From: Astrothelium macrocarpum
Taxonomy: Eukaryota > Ascomycota > Dothideomycetes > Trypetheliales > Trypetheliaceae
Direction of reading: 5' to 3'
Length of the DNA stretch: 64,000 nt
Assembly: GCA_021030915.1 (NCBI GenBank)
Contig: JAGEMR010000069.1
Span: 1 to 64,000, forward strand
Shown: one piece after another, positions 47,034 through 58,425 of the stretch
Layout: each line of letters begins with the position of its first letter
How positions within the stretch are numbered: position 1 is the first letter of the stretch
Program-made: the position numbers and the translations under genes
Notes under the pieces: model-generated
The model's input: the letters and a program-made list of their open reading frames with translations, nothing else
Databases searched by the model: none
Told to the model about the DNA's origin: nothing

Positions 47034-48970
47034 GGCTCAGCACGTCTAGACAGAAGGAAGGCTTCAGGTGGATGTTGTCAGGAATGAGGGAAAAGTTGGC
47101 GGGGCGAAGTGAGATGCAGTTTCCCGCTCACGTGCAGTGGCCTCTACGACGTCACAGCTCGGAGTTTGAGGAAGCTGAAGAGGGAGCGGGCATGTTCTAC
47201 ATAAGCTATTCTAGTGATTGCCGAGAGATTCCATTTGAAGATTCTTTAGCAGAAAGGGAGAGCAGATTGATGCCTAAGATTATCCAGGTTCCCCCTCGTT
47301 GGTGGAGGCGTCGAAGTGCCTCTGTGAGCCCAACCGGTCAGGGCTCCATGCCATGACCGGATGCCGTATGCAGACTCGCTCTGCCAAAGCGGCCTGTTGC
47401 AGCGCCATGGCCTGCCTCCCCCACGCAATGCGACTCCAGCACTGATATCAGAAGCGATCAATTCGCTCTTGTAATCTATCACTACGTGGAAGAATGACGG
47501 AAAATATCTGCTAAGCGTCGTTCAGTCGGTAGAGTAAAAATTACACCCGCCAGGGTTTGTGTGGTAGCATTAGCTTTAGGGTACCGAATAGAAGGCGGAC
47601 TCAATAACCAATCATCTGGGTAATCTAATCAACTACATTCTGTACCGGATACAGACTTCCTGAAACGCGTTGCAAATCTTCACTGCTGCATCACACAAAC
47701 GGCTATATTAAACAGCAATTCACACATTTCAAATCTACAAGCACAGCCACGTGAGATGGCCGTCGAAATGAATTACCCGAGACCGGCACTTTCCTTGCCC
47801 CTCAACAAAACTCACCGAAACATTGTTCGTGAGAACACACCTTACTCGTGTCCAGCACATCTCTGAGCCCAATTGGGTACCAATGGACTAAAAGAGACCA
47901 GGCTGAGATACGGATGCTCTGCGACGACGTCGAAGACGTTGACGTCACAGACCTCTACAGCTCTAGGTACTTGATCTTTGCAGTGTAAAGGTGTTTTGCT
48001 GGTTCGGAACGCAATCCAGTTCGATGCATTCACCCACTCGTGAGGCAACCAAGCCATGCGGTGAACACTTTGGAACGTCGCTACCAGCGGAAGCCAGGAT
48101 ACGTACCAGAATACCGTTCGTTGATGGTCGGCCTCGCGGTAATCATGTATGCAAGCCTCCAGATGGTGAGACCTTGATGTTGAAGCCGATGTACGCCCGA
48201 ATATGCACATGATAATCTTTCGCAAGTGTTCTCTTGCTTTCGCCCAGTTTTCATACGTGCCGGAATTACAATGTACATGAGGCCGGACATCAGGTCACTG
48301 AATACTGAACTATTCGACATAGATTACTTCCAAGCAGGCGTTTCGCACCCAGAATGGCCTCGCTTGTCTCAACTCATGTTGGAGAGTGTTTCCACATGAG
48401 TTTGGATGACGAGAGTAGGGACTCTTACAAAGAGATATGTTCAACGGTCGCAAGTATACATCTACTCGAACGTCCAAGACTTGAGTACCACGCAGTCATG
48501 AGACAAAGAGTGGTTTGTAGGTTCTTGAATCATCCGAAGCCAACATAAATATTTAAGCGGAAGGGAATGGTCAAAGTCGGTCACAAGAGATTGACTGGTA
48601 GCCGGTACAAAATGTCTAGTGGTATCAACATTGGCCTTTTCGTCCACACGACCAATCACAACAATGACGCTCAGTAATCGTTCGTTGCAGCGAGTAGATG
48701 GCTGAGGCTTCTGCCAGTGCATGTGAAGCTGCAGGTAAGACCCAATCGTGACCCTCCACGAAAGGACGGGGCTGCATGGGCAATGCGGGTTCCAAGCTTG
48801 TGTGCTGGCAGACATGGACTACCTATACAGCAAGTAGCCAAAAACAAAAGCAGCCGACAACAAAAGCAGCCGACAACAAAAGCAGCCGACAGCTTCATCC
48901 TCACGTGCATGGCAGGACGCGAAACTCGAGCGATTGATTATCTTCATGTGGAGCACACAAAAGGGTTGCC
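47034..48970. other. Intergenic region between the DUF8035-like gene and HEX-1
   Basis: About 1.9 kb without a convincing gene. It contains one perfect threefold 16-bp tandem repeat at 48843-48890. Frames on both strands near 47842-48320 overlap and show no motif. Confidence 0.5.
48843..48890 (+). repeat. Perfect 16-bp tandem repeat, three copies
   Basis: The unit AACAAAAGCAGCCGAC occurs at 48843-48858, 48859-48874 and 48875-48890 without a mismatch. It lies about 1.5 kb upstream of the HEX-1 AUG, in what should be its promoter region. Confidence 0.95.
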
Positions 48971-49499
48971 ATGGCAGAAGCTGAACGGGGTCAAGACGGT
49001 AAGGTAGTGATACAGTGGGGGAGAGGCCAGGATCCAAACGCGCTACGCAGCCAAAACAAACACGAAGATCCAAGCTACCAGCGAAGCTCGAGCTCCAGCC
49101 CCCTCTCTCCTCGGCACCACCTCTGCACCACCCAATCCCAAATAAAGCTGCTAACCCGTCCATCTTCCTCTCTCCTTGCCAGCACAACTCATCACCTACC
49201 AACTCGATCCATTCAATCACGTCTCCACTGCTGCAGTGCATCCCCCACATCCGCGCCAGCTTCCAGCGGCGACGCGGCGCCTTCACCTTGTCCCTGCTCT
49301 CTGACCGCTTCCGAGTGTTTGGGTCGGAGCGTTTACTAGCTGCAATTGGAGCTGGCCTTGCCGCGTAATTAATCGTTGCTTCCTCTGCTTCCCAGCCAAC
49401 CTTCTTCTTCCCTACTTACCCACCCTTCACCTCTTCCACCACCCTTTTTCTTGGAGTCAAGAAGTTCTTTCTTGTCTTCCTCTTGAATTGTTCCTGTAA

Positions 49500-50354
49500 C
49501 GGTTCGAGAGGCATTCAAGGAAGGACCCCAAGCCTCCAGTCAATCTGGACTTTGACGCCCGCGTCCCGATCCCCTTCAGTGTCTTCCCGTCCTCGTATCG
49601 GAGTGACACTGTCACAGAATCAACCAAGGAAGAGGCAGAAGTCAGACTTCCTGCCCAGGCTTCGCGCGTCGGACGGGAAGGTCACGAAACTCGATACTCC
49701 TCTTTCCAAACCGAAGAAACCGGTCGCAGAGGAGATCGTCGCTACCAAGAAGACGTCCGCATCTACGAAGAAGATCGACGTCGACCTCGTCCCACCCGCC
49801 GCGAAGAGGATATCCGTGTGTACGAAGAATCCTCCCGTCATCCTCGTGAGCGTCGCTACGAAGAAGAGATAAAAGTTGATACTCGAGAGCGGTAAGTTCA
49901 CATTTCCTTCATAATTCATAGCATATTCCCGCCCCTTTTCCAAGTGGGTCCAGTGGCTTCACCACGCGTTGGCCCAGAAACCCAAAAAAAAAAACCCTCT
50001 CAACCCATCTTCACTCTTTTCATCCAATTCCATCAACTGACATCATGCCTTTCCATCTAAAGCTATCGTGAGCCCTATCGTCGTTACGCCGAGGCTCAAA
50101 TCGACGTTGAAGACCGCGAATACGAACGTGACCGCGAGTTTCGTACCGCCCACGTTCCTGCTACACGCTACGCCGAGTCGGAACAACTCGACATCACCGA
50201 ACGCGACTACCGTCAACGCTCACGCCCAGGTGCCATTGCCGAAGCCTTTGCAGCCGAGGAGGTAGCCTACCCCGAACCCGCACGCGAGGAAGTTCGAGTC
50301 CAAGAAGAGACGCGAACTACCATCGACCCACCCCGTCGCTCCTCCCGCTCTGAC
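49500..50354 (+). other. AUG-less open frame fused in frame to HEX-1 (N-terminal extension or translated leader)
   Basis: Positions 49500-49891 and 50063-50354 form one open frame of 228 codons across a normal GTAAGT...AAAG intron (49892-50062). It runs without a stop into the HEX-1 AUG at 50355. The encoded sequence looks like protein: SSYRSDTVTESTKEEAEVRL, later RRYQEDVRIYEED, EEDIRVYEES and YREPYRRYAEAQIDVEDREY, that is, repeated E-[DE]-[IV]-[RK]-[IV] units in an Arg/Glu/Tyr-rich chain. I recall similar N-terminal extensions in HEX-1 homologues of some ascomycetes. An in-frame stop (TAA at 49497-49499) closes it upstream. There is no ATG in any frame from 48974 to 49891 or in 50063-50354, so the extension needs a non-AUG start or an unseen upstream exon. 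CTG at 49545, with A at -3 and G at +4, is one candidate. Confidence 0.6.
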
Positions 50355-51029
50355 ATGGGATATTACGACGACGACGGCCACTACCACTCATTCCGTCACG
50401 GTCTCCAACGCGCCACCGACCGCGTCCTCCACCCCATCCGCGGCCCACACCATCACCACCACCACCACCGCTACGAGCACGACGACCGCGACGAAGAAGT
50501 AGTCGTCGAGCGCAGCGAACGCATCGTCGAGCCGGAAATGCCTCGCTACTCGGAACGCTACGGCGCGGAGCGCGCGCACCTCCCCAACACCATCACCATC
50601 CCCTGCCACCACATCCGCATCGGCGACCTCGTCATCCTCCAGGGCCGCCCGTGCCAGGTCATCCGCATCACCACGTCCGCGCAGACGGGCCAGCACCGCT
50701 ACCTCGGCGTCGACCTCTTCACCAAGCAGCTCCATGAGGAGTCGTCGTTTGTGTCGAACCCGTCGCCGTCGGTCATCGTGCAGAACATGCTCGGGCCCGT
50801 GTTCAAGCAGTATCGTGTCCTCGATATCCGCGATGATGGTCGTGTCGTTGCCATGACGGAGACCGGTGATGTCAAGCAGGGACTGCCTGTGCTGGATCAG
50901 TCCGGACTGCACCATCGTCTGCGTGACTCGTTTGATAATGGCCGTGGTAGCGTGCGTGTGTTGGTCATTAATGATGACGGTCGTGAGCTGGCGGTCGACT
51001 ATAAGGTCGTGCATGGATCACGGCTGTAG
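50355..51029 (+). CDS. hex1: Woronin body major protein HEX-1
   Basis: Self-assembling peroxisomal core protein of the Woronin body, which plugs septal pores after hyphal damage. The AUG-initiated form is 224 residues and starts MGYYDDDGHYHSFRHGLQRA, the same start as Neurospora HEX-1. A His-rich stretch follows. The eIF5A-like double beta-barrel then begins TITIPCHHIRIGDLVILQGR and includes QHRYLGVDLFTKQLHEESSF and FKQYRVLDIRDDGRVVAMTE. The C-terminal tripeptide SRL is a peroxisomal PTS1 signal. The core exon is GC-rich with strongly biased codons, as expected for a very abundant protein. An open frame upstream (49500-50354) is continuous with it, so a longer isoform may exist. Presence of this gene places the organism in the Pezizomycotina. 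Confidence 0.97.
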   Translation: MGYYDDDGHYHSFRHGLQRATDRVLHPIRGPHHHHHHHRYEHDDRDEEVVVERSERIVEPEMPRYSERYGAERAHLPNTITIPCHHIRIGDLVILQGRPCQVIRITTSAQTGQHRYLGVDLFTKQLHEESSFVSNPSPSVIVQNMLGPVFKQYRVLDIRDDGRVVAMTETGDVKQGLPVLDQSGLHHRLRDSFDNGRGSVRVLVINDDGRELAVDYKVVHGSRL

Positions 51030-52300
51030 ACTTGGACATGGCTGTGCGAATGTACACACGGACAGACACATACACTGGACATTGCATTCGTTTGCTTTGG
51101 CTTGCTTTGCTTTGGTTCTGATGAATTTGTATTCTAGAATTTGAAAACTTGGTCCGTCCCGGAGGCTTGGTCATGTGCTGGTGTGGATCATGGCGTTGTC
51201 AAGGCAGCCTTCAGATGGGACAAGGTAGTTAGCAATATGAGGAGTGTTGGAGGAGGAGTGTTGCGTTGAGGGTGGCTCGCGATCACGTGCAGTAGCTATG
51301 AGAGGCTTTGCCTTTGGGATTTAGAAAATGAAGCTGAGCTGCGGTCGTGCCCATTAATTCACTATCTTAAGACTTTGTACAATTGCTCTAAACGTGAAAT
51401 GAAATTGGCTTGATCATGATCTTTCCTAGCCATAGTCTCAAGATCGACAATTTGAGGGCCGCTGCAGTACAATGCACATGTTAGAGCATAGCAGACCGTT
51501 TCTTCAAAACATTCTTAAGGGTCATGCCAACACACAAAAACGTCAATGTGTTTTTGCTAGTCCCCCAATATCTTGTTTAATGTCGTTGTTGTAATGATTT
51601 GCATCCTTTGCTGTAGATTCTTTGCTTTTGTACAAATTACGTCTTGCCGTCGTCGTCATACAGAGATGAATATGAGGATATATCACTTGTGCTTTCTTTT
51701 CTTTAAAAATCTGGATGCTGCCGGTACTCGCAAAGGCCTCGATGCAATTATGCAAAGATTTGCATATACACGTTGAATAAACTTATACCCGCGCGCTGCT
51801 GTAAATTTGTGATTCATTCTCTCCTCTCCCGAGCTACTCTGCACTCCTTTACGCGTCTCTATCATTCCCCTCTGTATTGTCAAACGCCATATCATACCTT
51901 ATCTTCTTTGTTCACGTCGAATTCACGCTATGCTCATCTGTACTCGGCACCGTTTCTAGACCCTTGGCAACTTACTATCTGCCTGTGAATAGCTCATTAA
52001 CCATGCTGAATGTCGAGGATCAGAAGGCAAGAAGCAAGAGCGGCATTGGATAGTTTGATCCACAGCAGACTTGCGGACTTTCCAAATGCAGCCCTGTACT
52101 ACCGAGCGGTCTATATGCAGCCTTGTACTGCTGACGTGTGTAAACGCAGCAAAATTCATTGCGTTCAGCCTTGCTGAACACATCCCTCTGAGGCCACTGG
52201 ACATGGAGCAAGATTTTTGACCCGGATATTCCTTTCTCCAAAGGACCGAGGTTCGCTTCATGGAACTGTAGCACGAGCCCGATAATCTTTGTTGGCACAA
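51030..52300. other. 1.3-kb intergenic region, HEX-1/ankyrin gene
   Basis: Ordinary composition with the HEX-1 3' region on the left and the promoter of the ankyrin gene on the right. Frames are short and motif-free. Confidence 0.5.
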
Positions 52301-55047
52301 ATGGAAGGCCTTTCTGCTACTGCTGGTGGTGAGTCTCTTTGTACTGCCCGCAGAAGGAGCTAACGGCATCGACCATCCAGTTCTTGGAATCGCATCCTTT
52401 GCAAATCTGCTACTGCGAACCGTTGCTGAAATTCATGCTTTCTACCGCTCCATCAAAGACGCACCACAAGTCATAAGAGACATTCTGATCGACCTTGAGA
52501 TATTCAAGGATACTTTGCAAGAATGTGTCTCACAGGAAAGGGCTAGCAGTACGGGAGGCAATGTTGCACTCGGAAAAGCGTTGATGCTGTGCAAGTTCAA
52601 GATCAATAATCTTAATGACATAGTCAAAGAGCTTGAGCATGGATTTAACTCTAAAGGGAAGCGCCAGCGGATATGGGCTGCATGTAAAACATCTAAGAAG
52701 AATGAAAAGTTAAAAGATTTTCGTGCCTCGCTCGAAGGAACGAAGTTGACGCTGGTCTTGGCCCTTCTTAGCATGTATGAATGGCTTTGATAATTTTCAT
52801 GACAAGGAGGGACCACTAACGTAATAACACAGGAATCAAAAAGATCAAATGTTCGCAACGCAAAGGACGTTCTCCTCCACATCAGCCCAGGAATCCAGTA
52901 GTGTGCAGATTCCCCTTGGAAGCTTACCTGAATTTATTCAAGATGGACGAGTTCGTACTGGCAAGACCGATGCCACTCCTCCTGACATAGATCCACAGCA
53001 CCAGATGATCATCACAGGAGTTGAAACCCTGGCGAACAAAGCCGCAAACGGACTACTACAAGACACCTCGGCGATAAGTCCAGCCCTCGATGGTGTGAAA
53101 GCCATCGATGGTCCCGTAGCTGAGGGTAGATCATATGTTATTACACCATCGTCCCTTCTCAAAGCACAAGAGTCCGCAATGAAGCAGGCACTTCAAGCGC
53201 ACTTGAAACCAGCAATGCATGATCGAAATATCCTCGGGCAGAAACTTAGAAATACAACACAATGGCGCTATTATTCTGTCTATGCTACTATTTTTGGTTA
53301 TTTCTACTTTGGGACATGTGTTACTAGAAACAGAGTTTACGTTGAGGAAGAAGTTGTGAAAAACATTCAGACCACTTCTTATTGTACCTACCACCCGGCA
53401 GCCTGGCTTATATCCCTTGGACTCACATATGTGACGAACCTTAGCTTTAGAGCTCCACGTCCATTCGTTAGTCCCGCACGGGCTGTGCCTGACAATGCCC
53501 TTATCTTTGAGCTTTGTCAGCAGGGGAACGTGGATGCTGTTCAACTACTATTTGCGCGTGGCGAAGCTTCGGTTTTTGACGTTGATTCTGAAGGGTTCAC
53601 GCCTTTGCATGTTAGTACTTCCTTGTCAGACCCAGAGTTTGCTTCCACCAAAGATATTCAGAGACTTTATACAGTTCAAACTAACTTTGTGAGAATAGTA
53701 TGCAGCGGAAGAAGGACGTTATGAGATGGCGAAATATCTCCTTGTGCATGGGGCTGACCCATACGTACGCGAGTATAAGTCCGAGTAAGTTCTCAAGTAA
53801 ACATATTCCAGCAACACAGTTGAACTAAGGCTTTCTTCTACCGAAGAAAAACACCCGCCGAATGTCTACGCTGGGCTAAGATCCGGTGTCCCCTTTCCTT
53901 GTGGCAAAATTTAGTGAGGCTTTTCGATGATTACATTGAAGATGCCTACCAAGTTGAGAATTGGATCCTTCCCGATACCTTGCCTTATACGAGAACAAGG
54001 TATGAACCTCTATTATGGACCGTGAGCAAATACAAACAGATCCTTCGCAATCCTCATACCGGTTTGACTTTCCCCCTTTCCACTGTATTGAGGCATACCA
54101 GAGAACCTTCAATAATAGAGGCTTTGCTTACATTAATCCCTGTGCAACCCATATGTCACGCCTATCCAACCTTACTTCATGAGTTACTATCTGATATATG
54201 CTTCGACACCGTCGGCTTGGCGAACACAAGATTCAATCAGGAGATCTTGCAGATTCTTTGTCGGCACGACCAAGACCTGCATCTCCTATGGGGTGGAGAA
54301 TCTCCCTTGTCGCAAGGACTGTGGTTTTCCTTCTGTTTCAAAGTATGGCGCGGCTTTCTCGGGGATCGATTAGACGATGTACTGGAATCAGAGTTGAAAT
54401 GCTCAAAGTCACCTCTCGTACAGAACAAATGGTGGTTCTCGGCACTCCGTCTGATTTTCGAACTGCCAGAATTGAAAGTGTCCATGGTCGTCCATTCCGA
54501 ATGCTATAGTAATTCAATTTATAGGCCATCTTCGCTATACCCATCTCGACAAACCAGCTCGTCCATCGAACCATGGTGGGAAAACATCAAGGAAAACATT
54601 AGGAAAACCAAATGTCTGTGTGCACTCAGAGGCCGATTAGATGACCTTGATCTGGACTTGGATTGGGAACCCCACGCAGCGTTTAAAGAGCGTATAATGA
54701 CTTGTCGGACCTGGCATCCTGATAGTTGCGCTTACCAGGAACAAGTTCCATTTGACGATGATCTGGATTTGGGACCAATCGAAGAGCTTGGTACGAAATA
54801 TGAATATTGGGTTTTTAAAGAGGAATTTCAACGGTACAGCTCGTTGCGCAAACTGATCATGAATCGCTTTCGTGCGCAGGGAGGTATCTGGCGCAATTCA
54901 TATCGGCCTGGGGAGATTTTATGTTTGAGGTGCCTGGCACGAATGGAAGGATGGAGCAGTCGTCCTTGTTGGTATCGTGACTCCAATGATTCTCAGGAAA
55001 TCGCTCCAGGCGCATCAATAATGCCGGGCGCATTTCCAGAAAATTAA
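52301..55047 (+). CDS. STAND-type N-terminal domain plus ankyrin protein
   Basis: Five exons (52301-52328, 52381-52774, 52833-53610, 53699-53784, 53847-55047) encode 828 residues; introns two to four have CTAAC-type branch sites. The N-terminus MEGLSATAGVLGIASFANLL followed by FYRSIKDAPQVIRDILIDLE is the helical domain that opens many fungal STAND/NACHT and ankyrin proteins (residues 1-140). A middle region around 270-350 (QWRYYSVYATIFGYFYFGTC) leads into ankyrin-like repeats near 360-430: DNALIFELCQQGNVDAVQLL and GFTPLHYAAEEGRYEMAKYL. The last 400 residues show no domain I recognise. There is no NACHT/NB-ARC nucleotide-binding core between the two domains. It converges on a second gene with the same kind of N-terminus. 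Confidence 0.85.
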
Positions 55048-55352
55048 GTGAATCAGATCAGTGTACGAGATGCCTAGTCATCTTCAACTGATCGCCTGTG
55101 GGAAGAATATACCGATAACTATATTGGACTTGTTCTTGTACCGACTCAAGTAATATGAGACGCCTGACGCACTCAAGATTAGGGATGAAGTGGAGGACCC
55201 TAAAAATGACGAAAGACTTCAATCGGATAGGGCGAATCGAGTAAAGACTACTTTATGATCAATCAGATACTCTGCAATAAAATCTGGACAAACTAGATCT
55301 AATTTGGAGAACGGCCTGCATAGTCGAAGACTGGCTGAAGGTATCGAAGAAA
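55048..55352. other. Short convergent spacer between two STAND-N genes
   Basis: 305 bp between tail-to-tail genes. An alternative minus-strand frame (MQAVLQIRSSLSRFYCRV) continues across it from the G-alpha-like gene, but no splice sites join it to that gene. Confidence 0.45.
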
Positions 55353-57360
55353 CTAGAAAATCTGTTTCGGGCCTTGAAAATCTGGATCGACGAGATTTGT
55401 CTGCAAGCACAAGACACGGACTTCAAGACTGTCTTGCTGAGCAATTTCGATGAACTGACGTTGCAATGAATTCAGATAGTCATTAAGATTGTTGACGCCG
55501 TCCTCTTGGACGGGTTTGTGCTTCAAATGCCCCACAAGGACGTCAATTCTCGTGAAGACAAGTATGAAGGCTGGTTTTCTCAGCCAGCGGCTGCAGACGA
55601 TGGAGTTCCACAAATCAAGCTGATAAGTCATCCGATTGACACCTCCAATCCGTTCATCGTACGCACAAGTGTCGATCGTGTATATGATAGCGTTGGGCTC
55701 CCCGAAGTGATCGATCGATTTCATTCTTGCACTGCTTGCTCCTTCTGCAACATGTATCCTATACGTGCTCTCTTTGTGAACTAGGTTACTCTCGAAGATA
55801 TCGGTATTTTTGATGCGCACCCTCGGCTTTTCAGTTTTCTCGAGTCGTGATCTCAGAATGTCTTCAGCAGATGGCTCGTACTCGACATTGCTTATGCGTT
55901 TGATATTGCACATGTAATAAGATAGATTATAGTTGAGGCCAAGACCGGGCAAACGCTTGTGGGCGGCCTGGATTTTATACTCTGTCCATGCTAGCTCTAT
56001 TGCCGCCGCTAGCTCCAAAGGATCTCCTTTATCCTTTTTTTCCTGTAATTCAGTCATGACTGCATGTAAGTGAGCCTCAGAGTCAGGATCGCCAAGTGAG
56101 GCCCCTGATGATGTCACGCCTTCGAGCAAATTTTGTAGGTCCCGTAAGATTTTGGTAAGAATAATGGTCTTGAGAGACTGCCCTTTCTGCTCCTCATGCA
56201 TGCTTGTCCAGTTCCTAACGCTGGATCCATCTTGAATCAAACCCATGCCCGTTTTTAAAGTAGTCTTGCCCCTGTTAGAAGCACCCAAAACTAGAACGTT
56301 AATCGGCTTCAGACATTGGGCTAATGACAGGTGGGAAGATTCCATAATGCTCGATTTAGACAAACGAGTGGTCAAGATTCTCCGCCATGGAGGTGGGGAT
56401 TGGTGTACGTCAGTAGATCGTGAGTGCAATGGAGATTTTCGCCGTATGGTAGGCCCTTCTGTCCCCACAGCACCTGGTGTATTGACTGACTGACTTGCTG
56501 GAGAAGACATGTTGAAATTTGACGGATTCGAGCCAGCGCTGTGACCGTTCACAGGTAGGTGTGTTCCTTTCTCTTGTGGAATACTTGATTTACTTCGGGC
56601 TCTCTCATTGCATTGTCTTTTAACTTTTTTTGCAATCGTTAGCTGCTTGAGGTACGATCTAAAAGACGTCTGATAGGCTTGTGACGCCAGAAGTAACGGG
56701 TCAAATACAAAAGCAGTATCCAGCGCATCCACGTTGCTTGAGGAAATGCTTTCAGAATAATGACTTGATGTACTGTCTATTCCCACAACTGAACTGCCAT
56801 CATCTTTTGCAATTCGAAGTATCTTTTGGCTCTTGTAATCGGCTAGCAATGCGTCCTGTTGGAAAAAGGTCTTGCTGTATGATTTTTAGCATGTAAATTG
56901 ATATTTGGTCCGCAATATGTTACCATTGAATAGCCTGAAGCAAAAGAGTAAGCGCATTAACTTGATGGCTTAAGAGATTAACGTAGTTTTGTAAATCCTT
57001 CTCATTCAAAATAAACGTCATCTTCTGCTTGACACTCATCTGGGCATTTTCAATCTCATCGAGCTGATCTAGGTGCTTTTGAAGTGATGCGATCAGGGGG
57101 CTAAAACAGTCTAAAGAGTTGCTGACTTGAGAAGCCAGGTGGATGTATCGAGGGTCATCCTTGAGATCCTTCCGGGTCCACAAAGACAACTGATCCAGGG
57201 CAGCCTCAACAGTACAAAGCTGACCAATCAGGTTAGAAACGAGGAATGGGGCGTCTCGATATCTTGTTCTGAGACTGCTCAGCCTCTTGATGCTTCTGGT
57301 CACAACATCAGCAATTCCCACAACGGAGCCAATAATGCCGATGATCGATGCTGGATCCAC
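55353..57360 (-). CDS. STAND-type N-terminal domain fused to a degenerate G-alpha-like GTPase domain
   Basis: Two exons (57360-56924 and 56874-55353) encode 652 residues. Residues 1-145 (MDPASIIGIIGSVVGIADVV, then RSIKRLSSLRTRYRDAPFLV) are the helical domain that opens fungal STAND proteins. A Ser/Pro-rich linker follows. From about residue 338, INVLVLGASNRGKTTLKTGM copies the G-alpha P-loop (LGAGESGKST). EDILRSRLEKTEKPRVRIKN near 485 matches switch I. YRIHVAEGASSARMKSIDHF near 522 sits where DVGGQR is expected. ILVFTRIDVL near 587 stands for FLNKxD. The catalytic Gln and the NKxD Asn are therefore missing, and the protein stops shortly after the guanine-contact region, without the receptor-binding C-terminal helix. 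GTP binding is plausible; GTPase activity and receptor coupling are doubtful. The function is unknown. Confidence 0.8.
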
Positions 57361-58425
57361 AAATACAGAATGAATAGATCGAGTAAGGAAATTTATTGAG
57401 ATGGGAGAAGAGTGTTCCTTCCAACTATCATCCTGGAGTACGCCAGGCTGAGGTTCAGCAATAGCTACTCAGCCTCTGCCAATCTGCATCCTGCATCTCC
57501 TATCTGCCTTGTTAAGGAAGCCTTGGCAATCTGCAAGATTAGCCAGCCGGAGAAAGCAGTAATAATTTAAATGCCGATCCGTCAGCTGATTGATGGACAT
57601 GATGCTCGCTCTGAGTCGATCAGATGAACAAGACCCAACTTGGATTAGAACCGGATGCAGTATTTATCGAGAGTGCAGCGATTTGTCAGGCCCGGCAGCC
57701 TGAGAACAGCATTTATCGGAAATAGACTATATTTGAGAACAGTCTAAACTTAAGGATTTTAAAGAGCTTGACAAATTAAATTCGGATATAAATTTAAAAA
57801 AAATTCATAGCATAATCTGATAGACGAATTGATTGTAAATCAATTTCAGGCGATCGAAAAAAATAAGTGAGCTCGCTTTAACGTATAAACAACTTGAGGA
57901 CATCACCCAGGAAATAGAATAGACTGGTAAATTCTCTAGCCAATCTGAAGCGAGTTTAACAAACGCGATAGCTGGAGGTAAGAAAACAGGGAGTCCTATA
58001 TGTCAAACTTGCTCCTGGGTCGACTTGATCTTACTATATGCTCAGTAATTTCAGTAAAGTGCAAACTGGACAAATCCGAATAGTTCTTAATTAATGTTTG
58101 CCTTGCTGGTCGTCTTTCCGTTCGCTAATCGACGTGAAGACCATGTTCTGGACAGTGTCGTACGCCGAAAGCTATTTCTATCTATTCTAGATTACAAAAA
58201 GTTGCTCATCTCATTACACCCAGAACCGCCATTTTTCCTGTCCTCAGGCTGGACTGTCATTAGTAAATTCGTTTGCACAAGTATCCATTCATAAATTCCA
58301 TAACCCCTTACGAACCCCAGGTGATTGCTATACACATAAATTGATACCACCGCCAAAGATGATGCATGTTGTGGTCTTCATTGACCGAGTATGCCGTGTC
58401 CGTTCTAGTCCCAAAACCTTTTCTT
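57361..58425. other. Intergenic region with an A+T-rich patch
   Basis: About 1.1 kb that should hold the promoter of the G-alpha-like gene and the 3' region of the GH17 gene. Positions about 57730-57880 are notably A+T-rich and could be a small decayed repeat. No reading frame of interest. Confidence 0.45.

Noticed and set aside
48971..49339. ATG reading MAEAERGQDG as the start exon of HEX-1
   Set aside because: It is the nearest upstream ATG, but its usable donors are phase 1 or phase 0, whereas the likely acceptor before the open leader needs phase 2, and it is over 500 nt upstream. Not excluded entirely, but unsupported.
52838..52920. ATG at 52849 as the start of a separate gene
   Set aside because: The frame is reached by a good intron (GTATGA ... 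CTAAC ... CAG at 52832) from the STAND-N exon, and the domain order fits a single ankyrin protein.
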